NCBI GenBank assembly: GCA_027306585.1
Contig: DAHUZJ010000117.1
Location: 1 to 64,000, forward strand
Reading direction: 5' to 3'
Length of the DNA: 64,000 bases
DNA from: Acidimicrobiaceae bacterium
GTDB lineage: Bacteria; Actinomycetota; Acidimicrobiia; Acidimicrobiales; RAAP-2
Of this stretch, positions 9,529 through 23,397 are shown one piece after another (the stretch's first letter is position 1; each line of letters opens with the position of its first letter). The position numbers were made by a program, and so were the translations under genes. Under the pieces are notes generated by a model. It made no database searches. It was not told where the DNA came from and saw nothing but the letters and a program-made list of their open reading frames with translations.

Positions 9529-11229
9529 TTACACGTCGGTCGGATCCACCTGGACGCCCCCGTGCAGGACCGACACGGCGTCGCACAGGACGGCGTGGTC
9601 GGGCGCCCGCACGAGCCACCGCTCCCCGCCGAGCGGGGCCACCTCGACGCCCTCGAGCGCCGGCCGGTGCGCCGACCGCACGACGGCCAGGGCGGCGTAC
9701 GGGGGCAAGGACAGCGCCCGCCGCACGTCCAGCTCTGTCACGAGCCCCGGGTTGCCGGCCACTGCGGCCTGCAGCACGGTGTGGTCGGGCAGCCGGGTCT
9801 GGACGAGGACCGTGCCCGCTGTCGCGTCGCCCCGGCCCCCGACCAGCCGCCCGGCCCGTACCAGGAGGGCGAGCGTCTCCTCGGCCGCCGTGTAGCGGGG
9901 CGCCAGGAGGTGCTGGTCGACGTCGAGGAAGGCGACCCCGGCGGCATGGCGCACCCGGTGCAGGACCGCCTCCGTGCCGACAAGGACGGGGGCGGCGGGA
10001 ACCGGCTGGCGCGGTCCCCACACCTCCCCCACGACCACCCCGAGCAGCGCCTCGAGCTCGCCGCGCAGCCGGCTCACGCTGCGCCGCCGGACGGCGAGCC
10101 GGGTGGCGCCGCAGGCGGTGCACACGACCGGCCGGGCCGTCGCGCACCCGCCGCACACCAGCTCGTCGCCCACCTCCTCGACCGGCCGGCCGCACTCGTC
10201 GCAACGGGCCAGTTCCCCGCAGGCGGCGCAGGCGAGGAGCGGTGCCGTGCGGTTGAGCACGCAGACCAGCGGACGCTCGGGCGTCCCGGGTCGCCGTCGG
10301 GCGAGCGCCACCAGCTCCTCGGACAGGAGGCCGGTCCGGGGGTCCGCGCCCCGCCGGTCGGCCATCGTGACCGCGGGCCACCCCGACCGCTCCGCCGAGC
10401 GCTCTGGCACCTCCGCCGGCCCGTACCGCGCCACCTGGACGGCCGTGGGGCACGGGGACACGAGCACGCAGGGCGCACCGTCGCGAGCCGCCCGTTCCGC
10501 CAGGACCTCGGCGGCGTCGTAGCGCTCGGTGTGGTCGTGGCAGTCCAGCACCACCGCCGCTCCCAGCCGGGGGACCGGCGCCCACGCCACCGAGCGGGCG
10601 CCCACGACCACGGGCCACCCGGCCGCCGCCTCGTCCCACCCCCGGGCGACGTCCACCCCCCGGCGGCGGAGGCGGTCGGCGAGCCGTACCGCCCACCCAG
10701 CAGCCGGCACGAGCACCACCACCGGTCCGGTGGCCTGCCCGACGACCTCGAGCACGAGCGGAAGGAGGTCGGTGGCGGGCGGGCGACGGAGGAGCCGGGG
10801 CGGCGGGCCCGACGGCGGGCCGCCCCGCTCGTCGCCCGGCAGCGGGGTCCGGACGGCGTCCCGCTCCGGGGTCCCCACCGCCGTCCCCGAGCTCGGCGGC
10901 AGAGCCGGGAGGTGGCGGACATTGCGCTCTGGCGACGCCATCCGCAGCACCGTCGCCGGTGCCAGCGCCCACCGCCACGACGCCCACCCCGCCAGGTCGA
11001 GCACGGCGGGCGGCGGACCATGGCCGGAGACACCGGTGATGGCCTGCAGCCGTACGCCCGGCGGCGGCTCGACGCCCAGCGCCGTGACCCACCCCCCGAC
11101 GCGGCGCCCGTGGAACGGGACCCGGACGCGCGCGCCGACGCGCACCTCCGCGCGCCAGCGTTCGGGCACCGTGTAGTCGAAGCGCCGCCGGCTGACGACC
11201 GGCACGTCGGGGACGACCCCGACCACCAC
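9529..11229 (-). CDS. priA: PriA-like primosomal protein N' without an ATPase site
   Basis: PriA reloads the replicative helicase at stalled forks. The N-terminal 3'-DNA-binding domain is clear ('PVVSRRRFDYTVP', 'GARVRVPFHGRRVGGWV'), as is the zinc-binding Cys set around residues 330-385 ('CAACGELARCDECG', 'CGGC', 'CTACGA') and the C-terminal domain. The Walker A motif is missing: the place where GxTGSGKT is expected reads 'VLVPAAGWAVRLADRL', and the Walker B DEH is replaced by 'LDCHDH'. Helicase-dead PriA is typical of actinobacteria, so it probably acts only as an assembly platform. The GTG start is the first possible one downstream of metK; the ribosome site is weak and the start uncertain. 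Confidence 0.85.
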   Translation of the reverse strand: MVVGVVPDVPVVSRRRFDYTVPERWRAEVRVGARVRVPFHGRRVGGWVTALGVEPPPGVRLQAITGVSGHGPPPAVLDLAGWASWRWALAPATVLRMASPERNVRHLPALPPSSGTAVGTPERDAVRTPLPGDERGGPPSGPPPRLLRRPPATDLLPLVLEVVGQATGPVVVLVPAAGWAVRLADRLRRRGVDVARGWDEAAAGWPVVVGARSVAWAPVPRLGAAVVLDCHDHTERYDAAEVLAERAARDGAPCVLVSPCPTAVQVARYGPAEVPERSAERSGWPAVTMADRRGADPRTGLLSEELVALARRRPGTPERPLVCVLNRTAPLLACAACGELARCDECGRPVEEVGDELVCGGCATARPVVCTACGATRLAVRRRSVSRLRGELEALLGVVVGEVWGPRQPVPAAPVLVGTEAVLHRVRHAAGVAFLDVDQHLLAPRYTAAEETLALLVRAGRLVGGRGDATAGTVLVQTRLPDHTVLQAAVAGNPGLVTELDVRRALSLPPYAALAVVRSAHRPALEGVEVAPLGGERWLVRAPDHAVLCDAVSVLHGGVQVDPTDV

Positions 11230-11258
11230 CTCGCCGCCGGTGCCCGACGGCAGGCCGC

Positions 11259-12449
11259 TCAGAGGCCGAGCGCCCGCCGCAGGTCGTCCAACTTCGGGGT
11301 CGCCTCCCAGGTGAACTCCTTGTCGCTGCGCCCGAAGTGGCCGTAGGCGGCGGTGCGCCGGTAGATGGGCCGGCGCAGCTCGAGCTCCTGGATGATGGCC
11401 GCCGGTCGGAGGTCGAAGAGCTCGCGCACCGCGCCGGCGATCTTCGCCGGGTCGACGGTCTCGGTCCCGAAGGTCTCGACGAGGAGGGAGACGGGCTGGG
11501 CGACGCCGATGGCGTAGGCCACCTGGACCTCGCACCGGCGGGCGGCGCCAGCCGCCACCACGTGCTTGGCCACCCAGCGGGCGGCGTAGGCGGCGGAGCG
11601 GTCCACCTTCGAGGGGTCCTTCCCGGAGAAGGCGCCACCGCCGTGGCGGGCCATCCCGCCGTAGGTGTCGACGATGATCTTGCGGCCCGTCAGCCCGGTG
11701 TCGGCGTGGGGGCCGCCCAGCTCGAACGTCCCCGTCGGGTTGGCGAGCACCCGCATACCGTCCGTGTCCAGGTCGGCCGGGAGCAGCGGGTGGATCACGT
11801 GCTCCCGCAGGTCCGGCAGCAGCAGGGTCTCGAGGTCGATGCCCGGCTGGTGCTGGGTCGAGATGAGGACGGTGCCGAGGGCCACCGGGCGCCCGTCCTC
11901 GTAGTCCACGCTGACCTGCGTCTTGCCGTCGGGCCGCAGGTAGGGCAGCACACCGACCCGGCGCACCTGAGCCAGGCGCTGGGCGAGACGGTGCGACAGC
12001 CAGATGGGCAGGGGCATGAGGTCCGGCGTCTCGTCGCAGGCGTAGCCGAACATCATCCCCTGGTCGCCGGCACCCTGGGCGTTGAGCCGGTCCTCGCCCC
12101 CCGCCCCGCTGCGCAGCTCGTAGGCGGCGTCGACGCCCTGGGCGATGTCCGGCGACTGGCCGTCGAGGGCCACCACCACGCCGCAGGTGCGGCCGTTGAA
12201 GCCGTAGGCGTCGTTGTCGTAGCCGATCTCGCAGATGACCTCGCGGACCAAGGCGGGGATCTCCACGTAGGTCTTCGTGGTGATCTCGCCGGCCACCACG
12301 ACGAGCCCGGTGGTGAGGAGCGTCTCGCACGCCACCCGGCTGAAGGGGTCCTGCTCCAGGAGGGAGTCGAGGACGGCGTCGGAGATCTGGTCTGCCATCT
12401 TGTCGGGATGCCCCTCGGTGACCGACTCCGAGGTGAAGGTGGTCCTCAC
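11259..12449 (-). CDS. metK: S-adenosylmethionine synthase
   Basis: MetK makes SAM from methionine and ATP. It shows the '[21 protein letters not shown]' N-terminal signature (split here as [10 protein letters not shown] and [11 protein letters not shown]), '[12 protein letters not shown]', '[20 protein letters not shown]' and '[20 protein letters not shown]', all conserved substrate and metal sites. The 396 residues match the family. The GTG start shares a 4-nt GTGA overlap with the coaBC stop and has AGGAAGGA upstream. Confidence 0.98.
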   Translation of the reverse strand: MRTTFTSESVTEGHPDKMADQISDAVLDSLLEQDPFSRVACETLLTTGLVVVAGEITTKTYVEIPALVREVICEIGYDNDAYGFNGRTCGVVVALDGQSPDIAQGVDAAYELRSGAGGEDRLNAQGAGDQGMMFGYACDETPDLMPLPIWLSHRLAQRLAQVRRVGVLPYLRPDGKTQVSVDYEDGRPVALGTVLISTQHQPGIDLETLLLPDLREHVIHPLLPADLDTDGMRVLANPTGTFELGGPHADTGLTGRKIIVDTYGGMARHGGGAFSGKDPSKVDRSAAYAARWVAKHVVAAGAARRCEVQVAYAIGVAQPVSLLVETFGTETVDPAKIAGAVRELFDLRPAAIIQELELRRPIYRRTAAYGHFGRSDKEFTWEATPKLDDLRRALGL

Positions 12450-13666
12450 GTCGCCGTCCTTCCTGTCTGGTCCGCCGGGGCCGTCCGCGGCGGATCGCGG
12501 TGCGTGGTGGTGAGCAGGCCGACCACCCTATCCAACAGCGCCTCGGCGACCTCCCGCTTGGTCCGCAGCGGCACCTCCACGGCTCCGCCCCCGGCGGACA
12601 GGATGGTCACGGCGTTGGTGTCGTGGTCGAACCCGACGCCGGGGGCCGAGACGTCGTTGACCACCAGCAGGTCGACCCCCTTGCGCTCGAGCTTGCCGGC
12701 GCCCCGCTCGAGCGGGTCGTCGGTCTCCGCCGCGAAGCCGACGATCACCTGACCGGGGTCCCGGCGCCGGACCAGCTCGGCCAGGATGTCGGGCGTCTGC
12801 TCGAGGACCAGCTCGGGCACCCCGTGGACCTTGACCTCCGCCGACGCCTTGGGCCGGAAGTCGGCCACGGCCGCCGCCATGACGACGACGTCGGCGCCGG
12901 GGGCCGCAGCCACCATCGCCGCCTCCATGTCGGCCGCGGACTCCACCCGCACGACCTCGACCGCCGGAGCGTCCACCGAAAGGGGTGCGGCGGTGACCAG
13001 CGTCACGGAGGCGCCGCGAGCGGCCGCGGCCTCGGCGACGGCATGTCCCTGCTTCCCCGACGAGCGGTTGGTGATGACGCGGACCGGGTCGATCCGCTCC
13101 CGCGTGCCGCCGGCGCTCACCACCACCCGGCGCCCCTCCAGGTCGCGGGGACCCCCGGCGGCCGCCACCGCGGCCACGATCGCCGCCGGCTCTGCCATCC
13201 TCCCGGCGCCGACGTCCCCGCCGGCGAGACGACCGGTCTCGGGGGGCACCACGACCACGCCTCGGGCGACCAGCCGGGCCAGGTTGTCCTGGACCGCAGG
13301 GTGCTCCCACATCTCGGTGTGCATGGCCGGGCAGACCACCACCGGCGCCCGGGTGGCGAGCAGAGTGGCGGTCAGCAGGTCGTCGGCCATCCCGGCGGCA
13401 TAACGGGCCAGCAGGTCGGCGGTCGCCGGTGCGACCACCACCACGTCGGCCGTCTTCCCGAGCCGGGTGTGGGGGATGGTGCCCTCCCACAGGCTGCGCT
13501 GCACCGGTGCCGAGGCCAGGGCGGCGAAGGTCGTCTCCCCCACGAAGTGGACGGCGGCGTCGGTCAGGACCGGGGTGACGTGGTGCCCGGCATCGACCAG
13601 GCGGCGGCACACCTCGATCGCCTTGTAGGCGGCGATGCCGCCAGAGACCCCCAGGACGACGCGCAC
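12446..13666 (-). CDS. coaBC: bifunctional phosphopantothenoylcysteine synthetase/decarboxylase
   Basis: CoaBC performs the second and third steps from pantothenate to coenzyme A. The N-terminal flavodoxin-like decarboxylase (residues 1-180) has '[12 protein letters not shown]', the active-site His in '[19 protein letters not shown]' and the substrate loop 'PAMHTEMW'. The synthetase (185-395) starts with '[16 protein letters not shown]' and 'TNRSSGKQG' and carries '[14 protein letters not shown]'. It follows rpoZ by 11 nt and overlaps metK by 4 nt, an arrangement common in actinobacteria. Confidence 0.97.
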   Translation of the reverse strand: MRVVLGVSGGIAAYKAIEVCRRLVDAGHHVTPVLTDAAVHFVGETTFAALASAPVQRSLWEGTIPHTRLGKTADVVVVAPATADLLARYAAGMADDLLTATLLATRAPVVVCPAMHTEMWEHPAVQDNLARLVARGVVVVPPETGRLAGGDVGAGRMAEPAAIVAAVAAAGGPRDLEGRRVVVSAGGTRERIDPVRVITNRSSGKQGHAVAEAAAARGASVTLVTAAPLSVDAPAVEVVRVESAADMEAAMVAAAPGADVVVMAAAVADFRPKASAEVKVHGVPELVLEQTPDILAELVRRRDPGQVIVGFAAETDDPLERGAGKLERKGVDLLVVNDVSAPGVGFDHDTNAVTILSAGGGAVEVPLRTKREVAEALLDRVVGLLTTTHRDPPRTAPADQTGRTAT

Positions 13667-13677
13667 GGGGACCGGCG

Positions 13678-14034
13678 TCAGCCGGCGGCGGGGCCCTCGT
13701 CCACGGGCGCCGGGTCCTCGCCGAACGCCCCGCCGGCCTCGGCCGCCTCCGCCGCCTCGGCAATGGCCCGAGCCTCGCCGGTGTCCTCTTCGCCCTCCGG
13801 GCGGTCGTACGTCACCTTGCCGGCGGCGATCTCCTCGAAGGCGATCGACAGCGGCTTGCCGGAGACGGAGGTCACCTGCGGGGGCACGATGCGGCCCAGG
13901 CCCTCGCCGAGGCTGTTGTAGTACGAGTTGACCTGGCGGGCGCGCCGCGAGCCCAGCGTGACCAGCGTGAACTTGGAGTCCACCTTGTCGAGGAGCTGCT
14001 CGATCGGCGGGTCCATCAGCGTGTTACGGGCCAT
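13678..14034 (-). CDS. rpoZ: RNA polymerase omega subunit
   Basis: Omega stabilises the beta' subunit of RNA polymerase. The N-terminal half carries 'PPIEQLLDKVDSKFTLV', 'GSRRARQVNSYYN' and 'PLSIAFEEIAAGKV', the conserved omega core. The last 40 residues are an acidic Ala/Glu-rich tail, common in high-GC relatives. The gene starts inside the end of gmk (11-nt overlap), the usual gmk-rpoZ-coaBC order. Confidence 0.95.
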   Translation of the reverse strand: MARNTLMDPPIEQLLDKVDSKFTLVTLGSRRARQVNSYYNSLGEGLGRIVPPQVTSVSGKPLSIAFEEIAAGKVTYDRPEGEEDTGEARAIAEAAEAAEAGGAFGEDPAPVDEGPAAG

Positions 14035-14572
14035 CGGGTTCCTTTCGGCGGGTCGCGGCCACTATACCGGCCAGCTCGGCAACGGCTTGGCCCACCTCGT
14101 GGTTCACGACCTCGTAGGCGGCCAGGGCGCGGCCGCGACCGACCTCCTCACGCCCTGCGGCGACCCGGCGCTCGACGTGCTCGGAGGAGTCCCCCCGGGC
14201 CCGCAGCCGCGCCCGCTGCACCACGCTGGACGGAGGGAGCAGCAGGACCACCACGGCATCGGGCCGCTTGGCCACGACCTGCTCGGCCCCCTGGACGTCG
14301 ATCTCGAGCAGGACGTCGCAGCCCGACGGAGGCTCGGGGTCCGGCGTGCCGTAGAGGTTGCCGAGGAACTCGGCCCATTCGAGGAACCCGTCGTCCGCCA
14401 CCCGCGCCAGGAACTCCTCCCTGGTCACGAAGACGTAGGCGTCCTCGGCCTCGCCAGGACGGCGGGGCCGGGTGGTCCACGACCGGCTCAACCACACCCT
14501 CGGATCGGCGGCGGTCAGCGCCGCGGCCACCGTGCCCTTCCCGGCCCCTCCGGGGCCGACGAGCACGAACAA
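14024..14572 (-). CDS. gmk: guanylate kinase
   Basis: Gmk phosphorylates GMP to GDP. The P-loop is 'GPGGAGKGTV' at the N-terminus, followed by the GMP-binding residues in 'LSRSWTTRPRRPGE' and 'EFLGNLYGTP', and 'LEIDVQGAEQV' (Walker B). No ATG or GTG lies upstream in frame; a TTG 7 nt after the mihF stop gives the usual distance to the P-loop and was chosen (182 residues). A GTG two codons further in is an alternative. Confidence 0.95.
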   Translation of the reverse strand: MFVLVGPGGAGKGTVAAALTAADPRVWLSRSWTTRPRRPGEAEDAYVFVTREEFLARVADDGFLEWAEFLGNLYGTPDPEPPSGCDVLLEIDVQGAEQVVAKRPDAVVVLLLPPSSVVQRARLRARGDSSEHVERRVAAGREEVGRGRALAAYEVVNHEVGQAVAELAGIVAATRRKEPDGP

Positions 14573-14579
14573 GCGATGC

Positions 14580-14900
14580 TCAGTGGGAAGCAGTCTCTTT
14601 GAGCAGGTCGGCCCGCTGCTTGGCCCCGAGCCCCTGGAGCCGACGGCTGTCGGCGATCCCCACGGACTCCATGAGCCGGCGGGCCTTGACCTTGCCGAGA
14701 CCGGGCAGCGACTCCAGCACCGAGAGGACCTTCATCTTGCCCACCGTCTCGTCGGCGTCGGCCCGCTGGAGAAGCTCCGAGAGCGGCATGGCCCCCGACT
14801 TGAGCTTCTCCTTCACATCGGCACGCTCACGACGGACTTTGGCGGCCTTCTCGAGTGCAGCCTGGCGCTGCTCGGCAGTCAGTGCGGGAGGTTGGGGCAT
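14580..14900 (-). CDS. mihF: actinobacterial integration host factor
   Basis: This 106-residue basic protein is the actinobacterial integration host factor, a nucleoid protein that binds and compacts DNA. The DNA-binding helix-two-turn-helix is seen in 'LPGLGKVKARRLMESVGIADSRRLQGLG'-type residues (here about 66-93), preceded by the charged helix 'KAAKVRRERADVKEKLKSG'. A TACAGT box 8 nt ahead of the ATG fits a leaderless promoter, so mihF-gmk-rpoZ-coaBC-metK can be transcribed separately from the pyr genes. Confidence 0.95.
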   Translation of the reverse strand: MPQPPALTAEQRQAALEKAAKVRRERADVKEKLKSGAMPLSELLQRADADETVGKMKVLSVLESLPGLGKVKARRLMESVGIADSRRLQGLGAKQRADLLKETASH

Positions 14901-14908
14901 GGGAACCG

Positions 14909-14914
14909 ACTGTA
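14909..14914 (-). promoter_or_regulatory. -10 element of leaderless mihF promoter
   Basis: TACAGT (TANNNT class) ends 8 nt before the mihF ATG and no Shine-Dalgarno sequence is present, so the transcript probably begins at or near the start codon. No convincing -35 is visible. Confidence 0.5.
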
Positions 14915-14934
14915 GCGCCTCCTCCCTGCCCTGT

Positions 14935-15813
14935 TCATGCGAGGACGGCGGAAAGTTCGTCCCTGACCAGGGCGGCGGCCCGCCGCAGGGCGTCGACCGC
15001 GGGGCCCGCCCCGAGCACCGACCGGGAGGCACTGGGCAGGACGGTCCCGGGAGCGCACCCCGCGAAGAGGGCGCCCACGTCCGCGGGGGTGGCGCCCTGC
15101 GCACCCAGCCCCGGCGCCAACAGAACCCCGCCGACCTGGGAGAACGCCGTGGGCGCGGGCTCGGCGCCGTCCGCCGGTCGCCCCGCCAGCGTGGCACCGA
15201 CCACCGCGCCGACGGCGCCGACGGCCAGCCCCTCCTCCCGGTTGAGGGCGGCGACACCTTCGAGCACCAGGTCGCCCACCGCCCGGCCGCCGGCGGCGGC
15301 GGCCGCCTGCACGGACTGCCCCTCGGGATTGCTCGATCTCGCCACGACGAGGAGCCCGCGCCCGTTGCGGCGGGCCATCTCGACCATGGGGGCGAGGGCG
15401 CCGAGCCCGAGGTACGGGTGGGCCGTCACGGCGTCGGCCGCCAGCGGGCTCCCCTCGCCCAGCCAGGCGTCGGCGTACGCTGCCGACGTCGAGCCGACGT
15501 CGCCCCGCTTGGCGTCGGCGATCACGAGGAGCCCGGCGTCGGCGGCGTCGGCCAGCAGGCGCTCGAGGACGGCGATCCCGGCGGCGCCGTGCCGCTCGAA
15601 GAAGGCCACCTGCGGCTTGACCACGGGCACCACCCCGGCCAAGGCCTCGACACAGCGGCCAGCGAACGTCGCCAGACCCTCGGCGCTGTCCGGCAGCCCC
15701 CAGTCGGCGAGGAGCTGGGGCGAGGGGTCGATCCCCACGCACAGGGGCCCCGTCCGGGCGACGGCGGCCACCATCCGGGCGCCGAAGGCGCCCGGCACGG
15801 GGTCCGTCACCAC
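14935..15813 (-). CDS. pyrF: orotidine-5'-phosphate decarboxylase, type 2
   Basis: PyrF makes UMP from OMP, the last step of de novo pyrimidine synthesis. The catalytic core 'VIADAKRGDVGSTSAAYADA' (Lys-Asp network of DAKRGD), 'PLCVGIDPSPQLL' and 'LAPGLGAQGATPADV' identify the longer type-2 enzyme of actinobacteria. The start is uncertain: a 9-nt tandem repeat places GTG codons at 15831, 15822, 15813 and 15810, all in frame after the pyrD stop; 15813 best matches the family's N-terminus. Confidence 0.93.
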   Translation of the reverse strand: MVTDPVPGAFGARMVAAVARTGPLCVGIDPSPQLLADWGLPDSAEGLATFAGRCVEALAGVVPVVKPQVAFFERHGAAGIAVLERLLADAADAGLLVIADAKRGDVGSTSAAYADAWLGEGSPLAADAVTAHPYLGLGALAPMVEMARRNGRGLLVVARSSNPEGQSVQAAAAAGGRAVGDLVLEGVAALNREEGLAVGAVGAVVGATLAGRPADGAEPAPTAFSQVGGVLLAPGLGAQGATPADVGALFAGCAPGTVLPSASRSVLGAGPAVDALRRAAALVRDELSAVLA

Positions 15814-15856
15814 CGTCGCCACCGTCGCCACCGTCCCGTGGCGGCACGCCGGGACC

Positions 15857-16749
15857 TCACGCCGCGGCCCCGACCACGTCCCGCAGGCGGCGGACCCGGC
15901 GACGGCGGCACCAGCGCGCCAGCTCGCCCTGGACCTTCCACGGCGCCCGGGGATCGGCAAAGGTCGCCGTCCCCACCTGCACGGCGTCGGCACCGGCCAT
16001 CAGCAGGGCGAGCGCCTCCCGGCCCGACGCCACGCCGCCGACACCCACGATCCCGGCGTCGGGGAACGCCCGCCGGCAGTCCCGGACGGCACGCAGCGCC
16101 ACCGCGTGCAGCGGGGGGCCCGAGAGCCCGCCGTTCCACGCCCGGCGGCCGTCCACGTCCACGCCGGCAGCGAGGAGCGTGTTCACCAGCGTGAGGGCCT
16201 CGGCGCCGGCGCCGAGGGCGGCGCCGGCGATCTCGCACAGGTTGCCGGCGTTGGGGCTGAGCTTGGCCCACCGGGGCACGCCGGCCGCGGCGCAGGCGTC
16301 CACCGCCTCGGCCGTCGCCGTCGCCGAGTGGGCGAACATGCGGGAGCGGTCCTCGAGGTTGGGACAGCTCACGTTCACCTCGACGGCAACGACCGCCGGC
16401 GCCCCGGCCAAGAGGGCGGCGGCCTCGGCGAACTCGTCGACCGTCCGGCCCCACAGGCTGGCGACGACGCGGGCGCCGCTGGCGGCCAGGCCCGGGAGGT
16501 CGTGCTCCCGCCAGGCGGCGACGCCCGGGCCCTGGAGGCCCACGTGGTTGACCATCCCGCCCCCGGCCGCCGGGTGGAGGCGGGGAGCGGGGTTACCCGG
16601 CCACGGGGCGGCGGCCAGGGACTTCACGACCACCGCCCCGAGGGCTGCCAGCGCGCCATAGGCGACGAGCTCGGTGCCGTGACCGGCGGTGCCCGAGGCC
16701 GTCATCACCGGCGCCGGCAGGGCCACCGTGCCGACGGTGGTCGCCAGTG

Positions 16750-16753
<4 letters not shown>
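15857..16753 (-). CDS. pyrD: dihydroorotate dehydrogenase, class 1 (1B-like)
   Basis: PyrD oxidises dihydroorotate to orotate with FMN. The soluble class-1 pattern is seen in '[14 protein letters not shown]', '[12 protein letters not shown]' (catalytic Cys), 'KLSPNAGNL', '[13 protein letters not shown]', '[14 protein letters not shown]' and 'GVGGVASG'. The sequence is closest in pattern to class 1B, whose members normally work with the iron-sulphur flavoprotein PyrK, yet no pyrK lies in this operon or window. A short Arg-rich tail ('[10 protein letters not shown]') ends the protein. The GTG start overlaps the carB stop by 4 nt. Confidence 0.95.
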
Positions 16754-20094
<3,341 letters not shown>

Positions 20095-21165
20095 TCAGCC
20101 GGACCTCCCTGCCGCCATGGCGGCGGCGAACTCGTCGAAGAGGTAGCGGGCGTCGTGCGGCCCGGGCCCGGCCTCGGGGTGGTACTGGACGGAGAAGGCG
20201 TTGGCCGAGTCGACGCGGATGCCCTCGACCACGCCGTCGTTCAGGTTGACGTGGGTCACCACGGCGCCGGGCACATCGGCCACCGCGTAGTTGTGGTTCT
20301 GGCTGGTCACCTCCACCCTGCCGTCGGCCAGGCGCTGGACCGGGTGGTTGGAGCCGTGGTGGCCGAACGGCAGCTTGTAGGTGCGACCCCCGAGCGCCGT
20401 GCACAGGAGCTGGTGGCCGAGGCAGATGCCGAACACCGGCACCTTGCCCACCAGCTCGGCGATGGCCGCCGCCGGGCCCGGCAGCGCAGCCGGGTCCCCG
20501 GGACCGTTCGAGAGGAACACCCCGTCGGGCGCCAACGCCAGCACGTCGGCCGCCGGCGTGGCGGCGGGCACCACCGTCACCGTGGCCAGGGTGCCGAGCT
20601 GGCGCAGCATGGTCTCCTTCACGCCGAAGTCGTAGACGACCACCCGCCAGGGACCGTCCCCGCGTTCGTAGGCCCGGTCGGTGGTGACCCCGTGCACCAG
20701 GTCGTGGCCGTCGGTGGGCTCGGCGGCGGCGGCGGCCGCCCGCAGCTCGGGCTCGGGCGCGGTGCCGAAGGCGCACGGCATGGCGCCGTGGTCGCGCAGG
20801 TGCCGCGTGAGCCGGCGGGTGTCGACGCCGGTCACCGCCGGCACCCCGTGGCGGACGAGGAAGGGCTCGAGCCCGCCGGTGGCGCGCCAGTTGGAGGGCT
20901 CGTCGGTGAGGTCGCGCACGACGACGCCCCGGCACCACGGGCGGCGGCCCTCGTCGTCGTCGGCGTTGACCCCGCAGTTGCCGATGTGGGGGTAGGTGAA
21001 GGCGACCACCTGGCCGGCGTAGGAAGGGTCGGTGAGCACCTCTTGGTAACCGGACAGCGCGGTGTTGAAGACGGCCTCGCCGGTCGCCACCGCCTGCGCC
21101 GCGCCCGCCGCCTCCCCCTCGAACACCTCGCCGTCCGCCAGGACGAGGAGTGCCGGCGCCCTCAT
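20095..21165 (-). CDS. carA: carbamoyl-phosphate synthase small subunit
   Basis: CarA is the glutaminase subunit of carbamoyl-phosphate synthase. The N-terminal part shows '[24 protein letters not shown]' in pieces and '[13 protein letters not shown]'; the class-I amidotransferase part has the nucleophile in '[11 protein letters not shown]' and the His/Glu pair in '[13 protein letters not shown]'. The 356 residues are normal. The ATG overlaps the pyrC stop by 4 nt. Confidence 0.98.
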   Translation of the reverse strand: MRAPALLVLADGEVFEGEAAGAAQAVATGEAVFNTALSGYQEVLTDPSYAGQVVAFTYPHIGNCGVNADDDEGRRPWCRGVVVRDLTDEPSNWRATGGLEPFLVRHGVPAVTGVDTRRLTRHLRDHGAMPCAFGTAPEPELRAAAAAAEPTDGHDLVHGVTTDRAYERGDGPWRVVVYDFGVKETMLRQLGTLATVTVVPAATPAADVLALAPDGVFLSNGPGDPAALPGPAAAIAELVGKVPVFGICLGHQLLCTALGGRTYKLPFGHHGSNHPVQRLADGRVEVTSQNHNYAVADVPGAVVTHVNLNDGVVEGIRVDSANAFSVQYHPEAGPGPHDARYLFDEFAAAMAAGRSG

Positions 21166-22439
21166 CGGAGGGCCTCGGCGTCGACCACGACCGGCACCCC
21201 GGCAACGACCGTGTGGCGCACCCGGCCAGTGAGCTTCCACCCGTCGTAGGGGGTGTTGCGGCTCCGGCTGGCCAGGCGCCCGGCGTCGACCTGCCAGGTG
21301 GCGGCCGGGTCGATCACGCACAGGTTGGCGGGCCGGCCCTCGGCCACGGGACCACCGTGCCGGTCGGCCAGGCCGGCGATGGCGGCCGGCTGCCAGCTCA
21401 TGAGGGCCAGCACCTGCTCCAGCGGCGCCACCGACAGGGCCACGGCGAGCGCCGTCTCGAGGCCGAGCATCCCCGGCGGGGCCTCGGCGAACGGCACGTC
21501 CTTCGTCTCGGGGGCGTGCGGGGCGTGATCGGTGGCGACGACGTCGATGGTCCCGTCAGCGAGGCCCGCCCGCACCGCCGCCACGTCGGCCTCCCCCCGC
21601 AAGGGCGGGTTGACGCGGAAGACGGGGTCGAAGCCACCCACGGCGGCGTCGGTCAGGACGAGGTGGTGGGGGGCCGCCTCGGCCGTCACGGGGAGACCTT
21701 CGGCCTTGGCCCGGCGCACCAGCTCGACGGAACCGGCCGTCGACAGGTGGAGGAAGTGGAGCCGGGCGCCAGTGAGCCGCACGAGGGCGAGGTCCCGGGC
21801 GACCATGGCCTCCTCGGCCGCCGCCGGGACGCCGGGGATCCCGAGCCGGCTGGACCACGAGCCCTCGTGCATGGCGCCGCCCGCGGCCAGCCGCTCGTCC
21901 TCGCAGTGCTGGGCGAGCGTCACGCCCAAGCCTCGCGCATAGTCGAGCGCCCGCCGCATGAGCGCCCCGTCCTGCACGCCGGTGCCGTCGTCGGTGAAGA
22001 GGCGCACCCCGAGCGCCGCCAGCTCGGCCATGGGGGCCAGCCGCTCCCCCGCCCGGCCCACGGTGATGGCGCCCGCCACCGCCACCTCGACGGCGGCGTG
22101 GCGGCCGAGCTCGAGCACCTCGCGCGCGGTCCCGGCCGAGTCCAGGGGGGGCTCGGTGTTGGGCATGGCCACGATCGCCGTGTACCCGCCGAGGGCGGCG
22201 GCCCGTGCCGCCGTCTCGACCGTCTCCGTCTCCTCGCGGCCCGGCTGTCGCAGGTGGGCGTGCAGGTCGACCAGGCCGGGGGCCACGACGCAGCCCCCGG
22301 CGTCGAGCACCGTGGCGCCGGCCGGCGCCTCCAGGCCTTCGCCGACGGCCCGGACCACCGCGTCGGCGACGAGCACGTCGGCGCGGCGGCGCCCACCGGC
22401 GTCGAGCACCTCGCCACCACGTACCAGCACGTCAGCCAT
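21162..22439 (-). CDS. pyrC: dihydroorotase
   Basis: PyrC cyclises carbamoyl aspartate to dihydroorotate. Metal-site motifs are '[17 protein letters not shown]' (HxH), 'HCED', 'LHFLHLST', '[11 protein letters not shown]' and '[13 protein letters not shown]', typical of the class-I enzyme. 'MPNTEPP' is the usual substrate loop. The 425-residue protein starts at an ATG overlapping the pyrB stop by 8 nt. Confidence 0.97.
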   Translation of the reverse strand: MADVLVRGGEVLDAGGRRRADVLVADAVVRAVGEGLEAPAGATVLDAGGCVVAPGLVDLHAHLRQPGREETETVETAARAAALGGYTAIVAMPNTEPPLDSAGTAREVLELGRHAAVEVAVAGAITVGRAGERLAPMAELAALGVRLFTDDGTGVQDGALMRRALDYARGLGVTLAQHCEDERLAAGGAMHEGSWSSRLGIPGVPAAAEEAMVARDLALVRLTGARLHFLHLSTAGSVELVRRAKAEGLPVTAEAAPHHLVLTDAAVGGFDPVFRVNPPLRGEADVAAVRAGLADGTIDVVATDHAPHAPETKDVPFAEAPPGMLGLETALAVALSVAPLEQVLALMSWQPAAIAGLADRHGGPVAEGRPANLCVIDPAATWQVDAGRLASRSRNTPYDGWKLTGRVRHTVVAGVPVVVDAEALR

Positions 22440-23397
22440 CAGCCTCCTTCCCGAGCCCCTCGGCACCGCCCGGCGCCCCGAGAAGGAGGAACAGGACGGC
22501 CATCCGGACGGCCACACCGTTGGTCACCTGCCGGGTCACCACCGCCTGCGGCAGGTCGGCCACGTCGCCGGCGATCTCCACGCCGCGCACCATCGGCCCC
22601 GGGTGGGTGACGATGGTCGTCGGCGCCAGCAGGGCGGCGCGCCGTGACGTCAGCCCCCACCCCGCCGTGTACTCGCGCAGGCTCGGGACGAAGGCGCCGC
22701 TCCCGCGCTCGGCCTGGAGCCGGAGCAGGGAGACGACGTCCGCCTCGACCAGGGCGCCGTCGAGGTCCTCGGCCACGCGCACCGGCCACCCCTCGAGGGA
22801 GGGCGGCAGGAGGCTGGCCGGGGCCGCGAGGGTGACCTCGGCACCGAGCAGGCTGTAGGCCAGGACCTGGGAGCGCGCCACCCGGCTGTGGCGGACGTCC
22901 CCCACCACGAGGACCTGCAGCCCCTCGAACCGCGGGTCCCTCCCCTGCTCGGCTCGGACCTGGCGGACGGTGAAGCAGTCGAGGAGCGCCTGGGTGGGGT
23001 GCTCGTGCCAACCGTCGCCGGCGTTCACCACCTTCGACGACCGCACCCACCGGGCCACCTGCTGGGGCACCCCGGCCGCCGAGTGGCGGACCACGAGGGC
23101 GTCGATCCCCATGGCTTCGATGGTCTCCACCGTGTCCCGGAGGGACTCGCCCTTCTTGAGTGACGAGGAGGCGGCGGCGAACGACAGCACGTCGGCCGAG
23201 AGGCGCTTCGCCGCCGTCTCGAACGACAGCCGGGTGCGGGTCGACTCCTCGAAGAAGAGCGTGGCGATGGCCTTGCCGCGCAGCGTCGGCACCTTGCGCA
23301 CCGGGCGCCGTGCCACCTCGGCGAAGGCGTCGGCCACCCGCAGGACCTCGTCGATGCCGTCCCGGCCGAGGTCCGCCACGGAGAGCAGGTGTGTCAT
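22432..23397 (-). CDS. pyrB: aspartate carbamoyltransferase catalytic subunit
   Basis: PyrB transfers a carbamoyl group to aspartate, the committed pyrimidine step. The carbamoyl-phosphate loop is '[13 protein letters not shown]' and the partner loop '[15 protein letters not shown]'; '[10 protein letters not shown]', '[16 protein letters not shown]' and '[11 protein letters not shown]' complete the signature. No regulatory pyrI gene is nearby, as usual outside the enterobacteria. ATGA overlap with pyrR upstream. Confidence 0.98.
   Translation of the reverse strand: MTHLLSVADLGRDGIDEVLRVADAFAEVARRPVRKVPTLRGKAIATLFFEESTRTRLSFETAAKRLSADVLSFAAASSSLKKGESLRDTVETIEAMGIDALVVRHSAAGVPQQVARWVRSSKVVNAGDGWHEHPTQALLDCFTVRQVRAEQGRDPRFEGLQVLVVGDVRHSRVARSQVLAYSLLGAEVTLAAPASLLPPSLEGWPVRVAEDLDGALVEADVVSLLRLQAERGSGAFVPSLREYTAGWGLTSRRAALLAPTTIVTHPGPMVRGVEIAGDVADLPQAVVTRQVTNGVAVRMAVLFLLLGAPGGAEGLGKEADG

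Noticed and set aside
15808-15834. Tandem GTGGCGACG units at the pyrF start as a regulatory repeat
   Set aside because: Only three short units within GC-rich sequence; they mainly make the start codon ambiguous.
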